Shown: positions 7,751 to 14,973 of the stretch, in pieces
Position numbering within the stretch: the first letter of the stretch is position 1
How the letters are laid out: every line of letters starts with the position of its first letter
NCBI GenBank assembly: GCA_002704665.1
Contig: PAHB01000114.1
Location: 1 to 14,973, forward strand
Length of the DNA: 14,973 nucleotides
Reading direction: 5' to 3'
From: Pseudomonadota bacterium
GTDB taxonomy: Bacteria; Pseudomonadota; Gammaproteobacteria; Burkholderiales; Eutrophovitaceae
Translations under genes and position numbers: made by a program
Notes under the pieces: model-generated
Told to the model about the DNA's origin: nothing
The model's input: only the letters and a program-made list of their open reading frames with translations
Database searches by the model: none

Positions 7751-7769
7751 TATAATGCATATCATTATT
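7751..7769 (+). promoter_or_regulatory. Fur box overlapping a -10 element of the iron-uptake operon
   Basis: The 19 bases match the classical Fur consensus (GATAATGATAATCATTATC) at 14 positions and contain the inverted repeat ATAATG-N5-CATTAT. A perfect TATAAT hexamer (7751-7756) lies at the left edge, although no good -35 is visible upstream. Fur with Fe2+ bound here would block RNA polymerase. The site is 45 bases before the start of a ferric-iron binding protein, which is the expected context. Confidence 0.75.
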
Positions 7770-7777
7770 ACTCTGAG

Positions 7778-7801
7778 AAACGTTATTATTAAACTACGTT
7801 T
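7778..7801 (+). repeat. Inverted repeat in the iron operon leader
   Basis: AAACGT (7778-7783) and ACGTTT (7796-7801) are perfect 6-base complements around a 12-base A/T-rich spacer containing TATTATT. The right arm adjoins the AGGAAA ribosome binding site (7802-7807) of the next gene, so folding could limit access to it. It might instead be a second operator, or chance. Confidence 0.35.
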
Positions 7802-7813
7802 AGGAAAAATTTT

Positions 7814-8827
7814 ATGAAATGCTTAAATATTATCTCCATTACAGCGATTTTATCTTGTTTGATTTCCCAGACGGCTTTTACTAAAGAGGTTAATGTTTAC
7901 AGTTATCGAAAGCCTCAATTAGTGAAACCAATGTTTGAAGTGTTTACCAAAAAAACCGGTATTGCCGTAAATGCGGTATATGCGCAAAAAGGTATGTTAG
8001 AGCGCCTAAGAAATGAAGGCAACAATAGTCCTGCTGATTTAATTTTCACTGTGGATATCGGTCGTATTACGAATTTTAAAACGGCGGGTTTGGTGCAGGC
8101 CATTGATTCAGAGGCCTTAAACGCAAATATACCTTCTAACTTTAGAGACCCAGACGGTTTTTGGTTTGGCCTAACTTCTAGAGCGCGAGTAATAGTTGTT
8201 TCAAGCGAACGTATCAAGAAAGGCGAAATATCGAGCTATGAGGAGTTGGCTCAATCAAAATGGAAGGGGCGAGTTTGTACTCGTCAAGGTAAACACCCCT
8301 ACATGGCAGCACTTACGGCGAGTGTTATCGCGACTCATGGATCTGATCAAGCAAAAATTTGGTTGACCGGTTTGAAAAACAATCTCGCGCGGCGTCCACA
8401 AGGAAATGATAGGGCTCAAGTAAAAGCAATTTATAGTGGCATATGTGATGTAGCTGTTATTAATCATTATTACATGGTTAAAATGTTGGCGGATCCTGAG
8501 CAAAAAAAATGGGCAGAGTCAGTAAGGATTGTTTTTCCTAACCAAGAAAATCGGGGTACCCATATGAATGTCAGTGGTGTTTCGATGGCAAAATTTTCAC
8601 CAAACCCCAAGGAAGCTTTGCTATTGATGGAATTTTTGGCAAGCCGAGAAGGCCAACGGCTCTACGCCGAGAAAAACGGCGAATATCCTGTAAATGCTGA
8701 TATTTCGCCTAACCCGTTGGTAAAATCTTGGGGAAACTTTAAGCAGGATACCCTAGGTTTAGGGGAAATTGCGAATTTACGGGAGAGTGGGGTAAGGCTG
8801 GCCGATGAGGTTGGTTATAATGACTGA
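7814..8827 (+). CDS. fbpA: Ferric-iron ABC transporter, periplasmic binding protein
   Basis: A 337-residue periplasmic ferric-iron binding protein of the FbpA/FutA/AfuA type. A Sec signal peptide covers about residues 1-23 (MKCLN, hydrophobic stretch, then TAFTKE). The mature start EVNVYSYRKPQLVKPMFEVF is typical: the first strand and tyrosine of this group. The paired tyrosines that bind Fe3+ are in VINHYYM (Tyr219, Tyr220). The C-terminal NGEYPVNADI and GLGEIANLRESG motifs are also family features. AGGAAA lies seven bases before the ATG. It leads an operon with the permease 22 bases on and the ATPase after that, behind a Fur box. Whether it takes free Fe3+, or Fe3+ with an anion or chelate, cannot be told. 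The symbol fbpA is used for the family; futA or afuA would be equally acceptable. Confidence 0.92.
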   Translation: MKCLNIISITAILSCLISQTAFTKEVNVYSYRKPQLVKPMFEVFTKKTGIAVNAVYAQKGMLERLRNEGNNSPADLIFTVDIGRITNFKTAGLVQAIDSEALNANIPSNFRDPDGFWFGLTSRARVIVVSSERIKKGEISSYEELAQSKWKGRVCTRQGKHPYMAALTASVIATHGSDQAKIWLTGLKNNLARRPQGNDRAQVKAIYSGICDVAVINHYYMVKMLADPEQKKWAESVRIVFPNQENRGTHMNVSGVSMAKFSPNPKEALLLMEFLASREGQRLYAEKNGEYPVNADISPNPLVKSWGNFKQDTLGLGEIANLRESGVRLADEVGYND

Positions 8828-8849
8828 GAATTTTTAGTTTCATAGCCAT

Positions 8850-10511
8850 ATGTTTTCGAGCCGTCTTTCTCTAAATCGTTTTGGGTTTTGGGTAACCGGT
8901 GGGTTTGCTTTAGCTATGATATTGTCGGTTCCTGTAGTTTCGATAATGTTTGTAGCAGCACAACCGAGCGGAGATGTTTGGGATCATTTAATTGATACCG
9001 CTCTTTTGAAATACATACACACTACGGTTTTATTAGCGGGTGCGGTTGGCCTTTTGTCATTGCTTTTGGGAACGACCACGGCTTGGCTAGTTACGATGTG
9101 TAAATTCCCAGGATTAAAATACTTTGACTGGCTATTGGTTCTTCCACTGGCAATCCCATCATATGTTACCGCTTACGCATACACTGATCTGCTCGAGTAT
9201 TCTGGACCATTACAAACATTCCTCCGAGAAATATTTTCGTGGGAAAGTCCCGCTGATTATTGGTTTCCCGAAATTAGGAGTTTGGGAGGTGCCATTTTGG
9301 TTATGGCTTTTGTTTTATACCCCTATGTTTATTTGTTGGCGCGAACTGCATTCTTGGAACAATCAGCAAATGTTTTGGAGGTTAGTAGAGTCTTAGGTCG
9401 GGGACCTTGGGGAAGTTTTTTTAAGACTTCATTGCCGACGGCTCGCCCCGCAATCGCTATAGGCACATCGCTTGTTTTGATGGAAACTTTGAATGATTAT
9501 GGGACGGTGGATTTTTTTTCGGTACCCACGATGACATATGGATTAATTGATGTTTGGTTGGGTATGAATAACGTTGCTGGTGGAGCTCAGATTGCAGCAT
9601 CACTATTAGTATTTGTACTTTTATTAATTATATTGGAGAAGTTGGGCCGGAGGCGGCAGAGGGTTTATCAAAAAGAGAGTAGTCGTTTTGCTGTGTTGCC
9701 TACGTATGATCTAAAAGGGTTCTCAGCGTTTCTCGCATTCTGCAGCTGTGCTCTGCCAATTCTTATAGGGTTTGTTTTTCCAGTAATTATTTTGGCCAGA
9801 CTAGCTACAATTTATTTTGAAACCTCGTGGAATAAAGGGTTTCAGGAGTTGGTGCTAAACAGTTTTTTCTTATCTTTTCTTGCTGCAGTTATCACATTAA
9901 TGATTGCTATTTTTTTAGGATATTGTCGCCGAATAAACAAAAGTCGAATGCTCGGTGCTGCAATAAAGATTGCAAGTCTAGGGTATGCAATGCCAGGTGC
10001 AGTATTAGCAATAGGGATACTTATTCCTTTTGCAGCTTTTGATAATTATTTGGATGGTATTTTTAGAAATTGGATCGGAATTTCTACGGGGTTGATTTTT
10101 AGTGGAACCTTGTTTGCATTAATATTTGCCTACGTTGTTCGCTTTTTGACGATAGCGCTTGGGCAGATAGAGAGTAGTTTGGAGAAAGTTTCTCCCTCTA
10201 TGGATATGGTTTCAAAAACTTTGGGATATTCAAATAGAGGCACTCTTTGGTACCATCATATGCCTTTGCTCAAGGGCGGAGTTTTTGTTGCTTTGATTAT
10301 AGTTTTTGTCGACTGTATGAAGGAGTTGCCGGCCACCTTAATTCTTAGGCCTTTTAACTTTGATACCCTGGCAATTCATGTTTATCAATATGCCTCTGAT
10401 GAAATGTTAGGAGAAGCAGCACTAGGATGCCTTTTTATAGTACTTGTAGGCTTGATGCCTGTATTGTTACTCAGTTCTATGCTTAAAAAATCGAGGTCAG
10501 TTGGTAGGTAA
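8850..10511 (+). CDS. fbpB: Ferric-iron ABC transporter, fused two-domain permease
   Basis: An inner-membrane permease of 553 residues with two tandem BPD_transp_1 domains, the usual layout of FbpB/FutB iron permeases; each half has about six membrane segments. The first half has an ATPase-contact loop at EVSRVLGRGPWGSFFKTSLP, and the second at KTLGYSNRGTLWYHHMPLL. A conserved LPLAIPSYVTAYAY segment lies in the first half and a related SLGYAMPGAVLAIGI in the second. A polar linker (about 265-285: EKLGRRRQRVYQKES) separates the halves. The ribosome binding site is weak, so translation is probably helped by the gene just upstream. It forms the channel for iron delivered by the binding protein and powered by the downstream ATPase. 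Confidence 0.93.
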   Translation: MFSSRLSLNRFGFWVTGGFALAMILSVPVVSIMFVAAQPSGDVWDHLIDTALLKYIHTTVLLAGAVGLLSLLLGTTTAWLVTMCKFPGLKYFDWLLVLPLAIPSYVTAYAYTDLLEYSGPLQTFLREIFSWESPADYWFPEIRSLGGAILVMAFVLYPYVYLLARTAFLEQSANVLEVSRVLGRGPWGSFFKTSLPTARPAIAIGTSLVLMETLNDYGTVDFFSVPTMTYGLIDVWLGMNNVAGGAQIAASLLVFVLLLIILEKLGRRRQRVYQKESSRFAVLPTYDLKGFSAFLAFCSCALPILIGFVFPVIILARLATIYFETSWNKGFQELVLNSFFLSFLAAVITLMIAIFLGYCRRINKSRMLGAAIKIASLGYAMPGAVLAIGILIPFAAFDNYLDGIFRNWIGISTGLIFSGTLFALIFAYVVRFLTIALGQIESSLEKVSPSMDMVSKTLGYSNRGTLWYHHMPLLKGGVFVALIIVFVDCMKELPATLILRPFNFDTLAIHVYQYASDEMLGEAALGCLFIVLVGLMPVLLLSSMLKKSRSVGR

Positions 10512-10552
10512 TAAGATGCTAGTTACTTAAAATTATAGAATAAAAGCAAATC

Positions 10553-11590
10553 ATGGTTCTGAAAGTAAAAAATATTCAATGTAGTCATGGCGATGAGCTT
10601 GCAGTGAGAGGTGTCAGTTTTTCGGTCGAGAGAGGGCAAACTGTGTGTTTGGTTGGTCCAAGTGGTTGTGGTAAAACTACAATCTTGAAAACCATTGCGG
10701 GATTTCACGATCCACTAGTGGGAGACGTGATCATCAATAACGAATTAGTCTCTGGGAGAGGAGGTTATGTACCGACTCAGGAACGAAAGGTTGGTATGGT
10801 ATTTCAAGATCATGCTCTTTTTCCCCACCTAACGGTAATGGATAATGTTAGGGCGGGTCTGTGGCGAAAAAGTAAAATAGAACAAAAGAAGATAGCATCT
10901 GATTATTTAGAAATAATGGGAATTGAAGCCCTAGTAAATCGATACCCTCATCAATTGTCAGGTGGTCAACAACAGCGAGTCGCCCTAGCGAGGGCTTTAG
11001 CGCCTCGCCCATTGATATTACTTATGGATGAGCCTTTTTCTAGCCTCGACCTAGATCTCAGACTGCATATGAGTCAAGAGATTTCAGAACTTTTGAAAAT
11101 TCATGATATCACTTGTGTCATGGTTACACATGATCAGCAAGATGCTTTTGTTATGGGAGAAAAAATAGGAGTAATAGCAAAGGGACAACTGCTTCAGTGG
11201 GATACTCCATATGATGTGTACCATAAGCCAGCCACACGAACCGTTGCAACTTTCATTGGGGATGGAGGTTTCTTGAATGGAAAAGTTAACGAGAACGGAA
11301 AAATTGAAACAGACTTTGTTGAGTTACACACTCACACGGACTCACCATTGAGAGTAGGCGATGATGTCGATGTGCTTGTTAGGCCTGAGGACGTGGTTTT
11401 GGATGACAAGAGTTTACTATCAGCCAAAATAGTGAAACGCACTTACAAAGGGGCGGAGATTATCTATACATTGAGCTTAAATAGTACAACGGAATTATTA
11501 GCGTCATTGTCGAGCCACTCTTATTTTTCCGTTGGTGAAGAAATAAGAATAGGATTTCAATTGGACCATGTGGTCGCTTTTAAGAAATGA
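10553..11590 (+). CDS. fbpC: Ferric-iron ABC transporter, ATP-binding protein
   Basis: A 345-residue ATPase that powers the iron importer from the cytoplasmic face. Walker A is GPSGCGKTT (35-43), the Q-loop Gln is 85 in MVFQDHALFPHLTV, the signature is LSGGQQQR (135-142), Walker B is ILLMDEPFSSLD (Asp159, Glu160), and the switch His is 193. The last ~100 residues form the regulatory TOBE-like region found in FbpC/PotA-type proteins, with DVDVLVRPEDVVL. All catalytic residues are present. The gene is third in the iron operon, 41 bases after the permease. It has a poor Shine-Dalgarno (AAAAG). Confidence 0.93.
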   Translation: MVLKVKNIQCSHGDELAVRGVSFSVERGQTVCLVGPSGCGKTTILKTIAGFHDPLVGDVIINNELVSGRGGYVPTQERKVGMVFQDHALFPHLTVMDNVRAGLWRKSKIEQKKIASDYLEIMGIEALVNRYPHQLSGGQQQRVALARALAPRPLILLMDEPFSSLDLDLRLHMSQEISELLKIHDITCVMVTHDQQDAFVMGEKIGVIAKGQLLQWDTPYDVYHKPATRTVATFIGDGGFLNGKVNENGKIETDFVELHTHTDSPLRVGDDVDVLVRPEDVVLDDKSLLSAKIVKRTYKGAEIIYTLSLNSTTELLASLSSHSYFSVGEEIRIGFQLDHVVAFKK

Positions 11591-11771
11591 ATTCTTTTTA
11601 ATGCTATAATTAAAGCCAATCATCCTAGTTCCGTTTTCGTGGTTCATCTGTTAGAAAATCGTATAACCTCGAGTCGCGTCAATGGCCGTTACTATATTAA
11701 TCTTATTCCAAGCCTAGTCATGTTCTATGTTGCTTGATAATCATCGGATTAAAGTCTGATCAGGGTCGTGT
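11591..11771 (+). other. Intergenic region before the MFS transporter
   Basis: 181 bases without a convincing gene. A TATAAT hexamer is at 11605-11610 and TATATT at 11693-11698, but neither has a good -35. TGATAATCAT at 11735-11744 equals the ten central bases of the Fur consensus, while the flanks do not match. AATC/GATT arms (11739-11742, 11747-11750) overlap it. A CAGGG at 11761-11765 serves as ribosome binding site for the next gene. A promoter probably lies here but I cannot place it firmly. Confidence 0.4.
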
Positions 11772-12977
11772 ATGTTCAAAGCATTCGATGAGATGAATTT
11801 TATCTTTCTCGTAGTGGGGGTCGCGGGTTTCGTAGCCGGTGCAAATATGAGAGTGTTGGATCCGCTACTTCCACTCATCGGATTAGATCTGGGAGTAGAG
11901 GCAACTACGTTGGCTATAGTATTGACTGCTTACTCGTTTTCTTATGGTATGTTTCAATTTGTCTATGGGCCACTTTCGGAGAAGTACGGGAAAATAAAAG
12001 TGATGTTTTGGGCAAGTGTTATTGCTGCAATCATGTCGTTAATTTCCGCTCAAGTGAATTCGGTGACACAACTTACCATTCTCCGATTTTTTACCGGTGC
12101 GGGCGTTGGAGGATTGATTCCGCTGGGGCTAGCATGGGTTTCAGATAATACGCCTTATGTTGAGCGACAATCTGCTCTTGCTCGACTAATTGCTTGCGTG
12201 ATGTTAGGCACTATTTTTGGTCCTTCAAGTAGTGGTTTTATAGCGCAGATATATGGCTGGCGAGTGGTGTTTTTCATGTATTTTGCTCTTTTTCTACTAA
12301 ATGCAATCATGTTGCTTTTTATTATTAAGGCCAGGCAAAAAATAGACATCTCATTGCCATTAGACAAAAACTGGCAATTTTCGAGCCAACTCAAAATACT
12401 TAGGGATCCGTGGGTAAGAATTGTTTTATGTACCGTTTTTCTGGAAGGAGCATTATTCCATGGAGTTCACGCTTTTTCGGGAACGTTTCTGCAAGAGCGA
12501 TTTGATTTATCAATGTCAGTTTCAGGACTTTTGGTGGCTACCTTCGGCATAGGAGCTATTTTATATACCTTTTGCGTAAAGAAATTAGTGTTAATAATGG
12601 GTCAAGAAGGACTGGTTTTAGGAGGAGGTTTCATATTGTTTATTTGTTACATCGCGATGCCTATAGTGCCGGATTGGCGATATTGTGGTGTAATCATCTT
12701 TTTAACAGGTTTTGGATTTTTTATGTTGCACAACACTCTACAAACTTGCTCGTCTGAAATGGTGCCAGCCCAACGCGGGATTGCTTTGTGTATGCACGGA
12801 TTTAGCATGCTTGTAGGTACGTCCGTTGGAGTTTTTTTGAGTGCATATATTATTCGAGTGAGTGATTATTTTTATGCCTATATTGTTTCAGCTATTGGGT
12901 TAATATTTTTAGCCTCAATTTTTAAAACTTTTTTGAAAAAAAGAAATCATAAGGTCAACAGTTTTATTGAGTTTTAA
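11772..12977 (+). CDS. MFS transporter, drug/H+ antiporter-like (DHA1 type)
   Basis: An inner-membrane major facilitator of 401 residues with about 12 membrane segments, the usual length. The loop between segments 2 and 3 is YGPLSEKYGKIKV, the family motif A (G-x-L-x-(D/E)-x-x-G). The segment-5 region MLGTIFGPSSSGFIAQIYGWR resembles motif C (GPxxGG) of 12-helix antiporters, which favours export over import. The substrate is not known from sequence; antibiotics, metabolites or siderophores are all possible. CAGGG sits six bases before the ATG. It lies after the iron importer with a 181-base gap, so it may be a separate unit. The C-terminal tail is basic (KKRNHK). Confidence 0.88.
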   Translation: MFKAFDEMNFIFLVVGVAGFVAGANMRVLDPLLPLIGLDLGVEATTLAIVLTAYSFSYGMFQFVYGPLSEKYGKIKVMFWASVIAAIMSLISAQVNSVTQLTILRFFTGAGVGGLIPLGLAWVSDNTPYVERQSALARLIACVMLGTIFGPSSSGFIAQIYGWRVVFFMYFALFLLNAIMLLFIIKARQKIDISLPLDKNWQFSSQLKILRDPWVRIVLCTVFLEGALFHGVHAFSGTFLQERFDLSMSVSGLLVATFGIGAILYTFCVKKLVLIMGQEGLVLGGGFILFICYIAMPIVPDWRYCGVIIFLTGFGFFMLHNTLQTCSSEMVPAQRGIALCMHGFSMLVGTSVGVFLSAYIIRVSDYFYAYIVSAIGLIFLASIFKTFLKKRNHKVNSFIEF

Positions 12978-12986
12978 CAAGAATCG

Positions 12987-13016
12987 TTGACTTTTTTTAA
13001 TGGTTGTTTTTAATAT
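12987..13016 (+). promoter_or_regulatory. Predicted promoter of glyA
   Basis: TTGACT (12987-12992) and TAATAT (13011-13016) are separated by 18 bases; TTTAAT at 13008 is an alternative -10 with 15-base spacing. The position, just after the MFS stop and 16 bases before glyA, suggests a very short leader. A perfectly spaced AAGGA (13019-13023) follows for glyA translation. Confidence 0.55.
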
Positions 13017-13031
13017 GCAAGGATTACTTAA

Positions 13032-14285
13032 ATGTTTTTGAATACTGACAGTATTGCCAGTTTAGACACTGAACTTTCGGAAGCGATGAGCCGGGAGAAA
13101 ATTCGACAAGAAAATCATCTGGAATTAATCGCCTCTGAAAACTATGCAAGTCCACGAGTTTTGGAGGCTCAAGGTTCAGTTTTGACAAATAAATATGCCG
13201 AGGGTTATCCCGGAAGGAGATACTATGGTGGTTGTGAGAATGTTGATTTAGTCGAGTCCCTTGCGATAAAGAGGTGCCGAGAAATATTTGGAGGCGATTT
13301 TTCTAACGTGCAACCACATTCTGGCGCTCAAGCGAATGCAACGGCATTCCTCGCAACATTAAAGCCGGGCGACAAGATCTTAGGGATGTCGCTTGCACAT
13401 GGAGGCCATCTTACCCACGGTTCTCCAGTGAACTTTAGTGGAAAGATCTACCAGCCAGTTTTTTATGGTTTGAACAAGGATGAAGAAATTGATTATGATG
13501 AAATATCAAGGCTAGCATGCGAGGAGAAGCCAAAACTAATTATCGCTGGGGCTTCAGCCTATTCTCGCATTATTGATTGGCAACATTTCGCTGAGATAGC
13601 CTCATCGGTGGGGGCCTTGTTTATGGTTGATATGGCGCATTATTCTGGTCTTATTGCAGCAGGAGTGTATCCCAGTCCAATCCCTCACGCCGATTTTGTA
13701 ACAAGTACAACTCACAAGACACTACGAGGACCCCGGGGTGGAATTATCATAGGAAAAAAACAATTTGAAAAGCCAATGAACTCAGCGTTATTTCCAGGTA
13801 CTCAGGGAGGACCTTTGATGCATGTAATCGCCGCGAAAGCGGTAGCATTTAAAGAGGCATTGTCCGAGGGATTTAAAAGCTACCAAAATAAAGTAATTGC
13901 GAACGCGAGAGTAATGGCTAACGATCTTTCGCGACGTGGACTTAGGATCGTTTCGGGTGGCACCGACTGCCATATGTTCTTGGTAGATCTGAGATCAATA
14001 TCCACAACAGGTAAAGAGGCTGAAAAAATGCTCGGTTTAGCACATCTGACTGTTAACAAAAACTCTATCCCAAATGACCCAGAATCACCATTTGTAACCA
14101 GCGGTATTAGAATAGGAACTCCTGCAATAACGACCCGAGGGCTGGGCAGTGAAGAATGTCAGCAAATCGCAAATTTGTTGGCGGATGTGCTACATTCTTC
14201 AGGAGATGCCCAAATTATAGAAAAAGTAAGGGTAGAGGTTGAGCGTATATGTAAAGCTTTTCCGGTCTATTCAAATGTTCTTTAG
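13032..14285 (+). CDS. glyA: Serine hydroxymethyltransferase
   Basis: A pyridoxal-phosphate enzyme that interconverts serine plus tetrahydrofolate with glycine plus 5,10-methylene-tetrahydrofolate, the main one-carbon source. At 417 residues it equals E. coli GlyA (417). Near the N-terminus are HLELIASENYASPRVLEAQGS and the NKYAEGYPGRRYYGG motif, followed by NVQPHSGAQAN. The PLP-binding lysine is Lys229 in STTHKTLRGPRGG, the same number as in E. coli. ALFPGTQGGPL and TSGIRIGTPA in the C-terminal half are also conserved. AAGGA at 13019-13023 supports the start. nrdR and ribD follow in the conserved order, and the short distance to nrdR (90 bases) suggests co-transcription. Confidence 0.97.
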   Translation: MFLNTDSIASLDTELSEAMSREKIRQENHLELIASENYASPRVLEAQGSVLTNKYAEGYPGRRYYGGCENVDLVESLAIKRCREIFGGDFSNVQPHSGAQANATAFLATLKPGDKILGMSLAHGGHLTHGSPVNFSGKIYQPVFYGLNKDEEIDYDEISRLACEEKPKLIIAGASAYSRIIDWQHFAEIASSVGALFMVDMAHYSGLIAAGVYPSPIPHADFVTSTTHKTLRGPRGGIIIGKKQFEKPMNSALFPGTQGGPLMHVIAAKAVAFKEALSEGFKSYQNKVIANARVMANDLSRRGLRIVSGGTDCHMFLVDLRSISTTGKEAEKMLGLAHLTVNKNSIPNDPESPFVTSGIRIGTPAITTRGLGSEECQQIANLLADVLHSSGDAQIIEKVRVEVERICKAFPVYSNVL

Positions 14286-14353
14286 AGTTTTTTGCTAGGA
14301 TCATGGCGACCTAATTAAGAATAGAAAGTTTATGCCAAGGACTGGGGAAACGT

Positions 14354-14395
14354 GAGGAAATAATGGTAGAAACCTATGAGATGTCCTTTTTGTAA
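14354..14395 (+). promoter_or_regulatory. Shine-Dalgarno and 10-codon upstream ORF overlapping the nrdR start
   Basis: The only good ribosome binding site here is GAGGAA (14354-14359). It is spaced for an ATG at 14363, out of frame with nrdR, whose ATG is 13 bases further on. That ATG opens a short ORF (MVETYEMSFL, stop TAA at 14393-14395) that overlaps the nrdR start codon. Ribosomes ending at 14395 could step back and restart at 14376. It may regulate NrdR or may be chance. Confidence 0.35.
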
Positions 14396-14855
14396 GAACA
14401 CTGAGACCCAAGTCATAGATTCTAGAGTCTCTGACGAAGGGGAAAGTATTCGTCGGAGAAGACGGTGCACTGAGTGCAATAACCGCTTCACTACCTATGA
14501 AAATATTGTTTTAAGAATGCCTCAGATCATAAAATCTAATGGTCCAAGAGAAGAGTTTAAGGATGAAAAATTAAGAACAGGATTTATGCGAGCCTTACAT
14601 CGTCGCCCTGTTTCTGCGAATTTGGTTGATGAGTCAATTAATCGCGTAAAAAACCGATTACTGGCATCTGGAGATAGGGAGGTAAATTCCAGGCGAATCG
14701 GGGAGTTGGTTATGAAAGAGCTTCACCGCTTGGATAACGTTGCCTATATTAGGTTTGCATCGGTTTACAGAGATTTTCAGGATGCTGACGATTTTCAGGA
14801 TGCCATCAAGGAGGTACAGAAAATACCGGGTAGTAAACAACGGATGACGGATTAG
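14376..14855 (+). CDS. nrdR: Transcriptional repressor NrdR of ribonucleotide reductase genes
   Basis: NrdR senses ATP/dATP and represses ribonucleotide reductase genes. It has 159 residues, normal for the family. The zinc ribbon uses Cys3 and Cys6 in MRCPFC and Cys31 and Cys34 in RRRRCTEC. An ATP-cone domain follows from about residue 46 (LRMPQIIKSNGPREEFKDEKLRTGF) to 136 (VAYIRFASVYRDFQD). The start is fixed by the near-universal MxCPFC beginning, even though the nearest good Shine-Dalgarno is spaced for another ATG. It lies between glyA and ribD, the standard proteobacterial neighbourhood, and its stop overlaps the ribD start by one base. No NrdR box pair is visible in this window, so its targets lie elsewhere. 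Confidence 0.96.
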   Translation: MRCPFCKNTETQVIDSRVSDEGESIRRRRRCTECNNRFTTYENIVLRMPQIIKSNGPREEFKDEKLRTGFMRALHRRPVSANLVDESINRVKNRLLASGDREVNSRRIGELVMKELHRLDNVAYIRFASVYRDFQDADDFQDAIKEVQKIPGSKQRMTD

Positions 14856-14973
14856 TGGAAGAGAGTGTAGATCAAGTTTGGATGAAAAAAGCAATTGATC
14901 TCGCGGAGAAAGGGCTTTTCTCAACGACTCCGAATCCACGCGTGGGATGCGTCATAATAAAAAATAATGTTTT
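14855..14973 (+). CDS. ribD: Riboflavin biosynthesis protein RibD, N-terminal part (cut by window end)
   Basis: The first 39 codons of the bifunctional deaminase/reductase that performs the second and third steps of riboflavin synthesis. The reading frame gives MKKAIDLAEKG, then STTPNPRVGCVII, the typical opening of the RibD deaminase domain; the zinc-binding HAE and PCxxxGRTPPC motifs would come after the window edge. The GTG start shares one base with the nrdR TAG stop (TAGTG), which implies translational coupling. ATG at 14882 is an alternative start that would begin MKKAIDLA and may be the true one. Confidence 0.88.
   Translation, partial: MEESVDQVWMKKAIDLAEKGLFSTTPNPRVGCVIIKNNV

Noticed and set aside
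9124..9396. A 90-residue + strand open frame inside the permease gene
   Set aside because: It is an out-of-frame shadow within a well-supported membrane protein and shows no recognisable domain or ribosome binding site.
6070..11590. A novel combined system of dehydrogenase plus iron transporter
   Set aside because: The dehydrogenase is separated by a promoter and Fur box from a standard ferric importer operon. Adjacency alone gives no functional link.
11582..11600. AAGAA/TTCTT stem followed by T5 as terminator of the iron operon
   Set aside because: The 5-bp stem is almost all A/T and overlaps the stop codon of the ATPase gene; too weak to call as a terminator.

Overview
This window reads as an ordinary stretch of chromosome from a low-GC proteobacterium (roughly 40% GC by eye). 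Twelve genes, all on the + strand, are packed closely. There are no mobile elements, CRISPR arrays, tRNAs or rRNAs, and no gap between genes exceeds about 180 bases. The topoisomerase IV subunits carry motifs I associate with Betaproteobacteria rather than enterics: DADVDGAHIQ in ParE, and a long ParC core with a KALT-type insert and an RDESxxxNPxRLVFEPKSS-like block. The glyA-nrdR-ribD order occurs in both Beta- and Gammaproteobacteria. A betaproteobacterium, perhaps aquatic, is my best guess, but it is not proven.

Region 1 (1-5964) is a probable topoisomerase IV operon. A good sigma70-type promoter (TTGATA, 16-base spacer, TATAAT) drives a LysR-family regulator. parE follows after only three bases. 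Next come a small exported protein that looks like DUF3859, with the strongest ribosome binding site in the window, and then parC.

Region 2 (5965-7813) holds a GMC-family FAD-dependent alcohol/choline-type dehydrogenase, flanked by intergenic DNA with hairpin-forming sequences.

Region 3 (7751-11590) is a complete ferric-iron ABC importer: periplasmic binding protein, fused two-domain permease and ATPase. A convincing Fur box overlaps a TATAAT element upstream of the first gene, so the operon is predicted to be repressed by iron. An MFS exporter-like gene (11772-12977) follows after a 181-base gap.

Region 4 (12978-14973) has its own promoter and encodes serine hydroxymethyltransferase (GlyA), the ribonucleotide reductase repressor NrdR and the start of RibD, which runs off the window. 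It links one-carbon, deoxynucleotide and riboflavin metabolism.

I did not find a new multi-gene system. The items most worth a second look are the LysR and exported-protein genes interleaved with parE and parC, the non-standard ParC quinolone-region residue, the Fur-box promoter with a leader inverted repeat, and a short upstream ORF overlapping the nrdR start.
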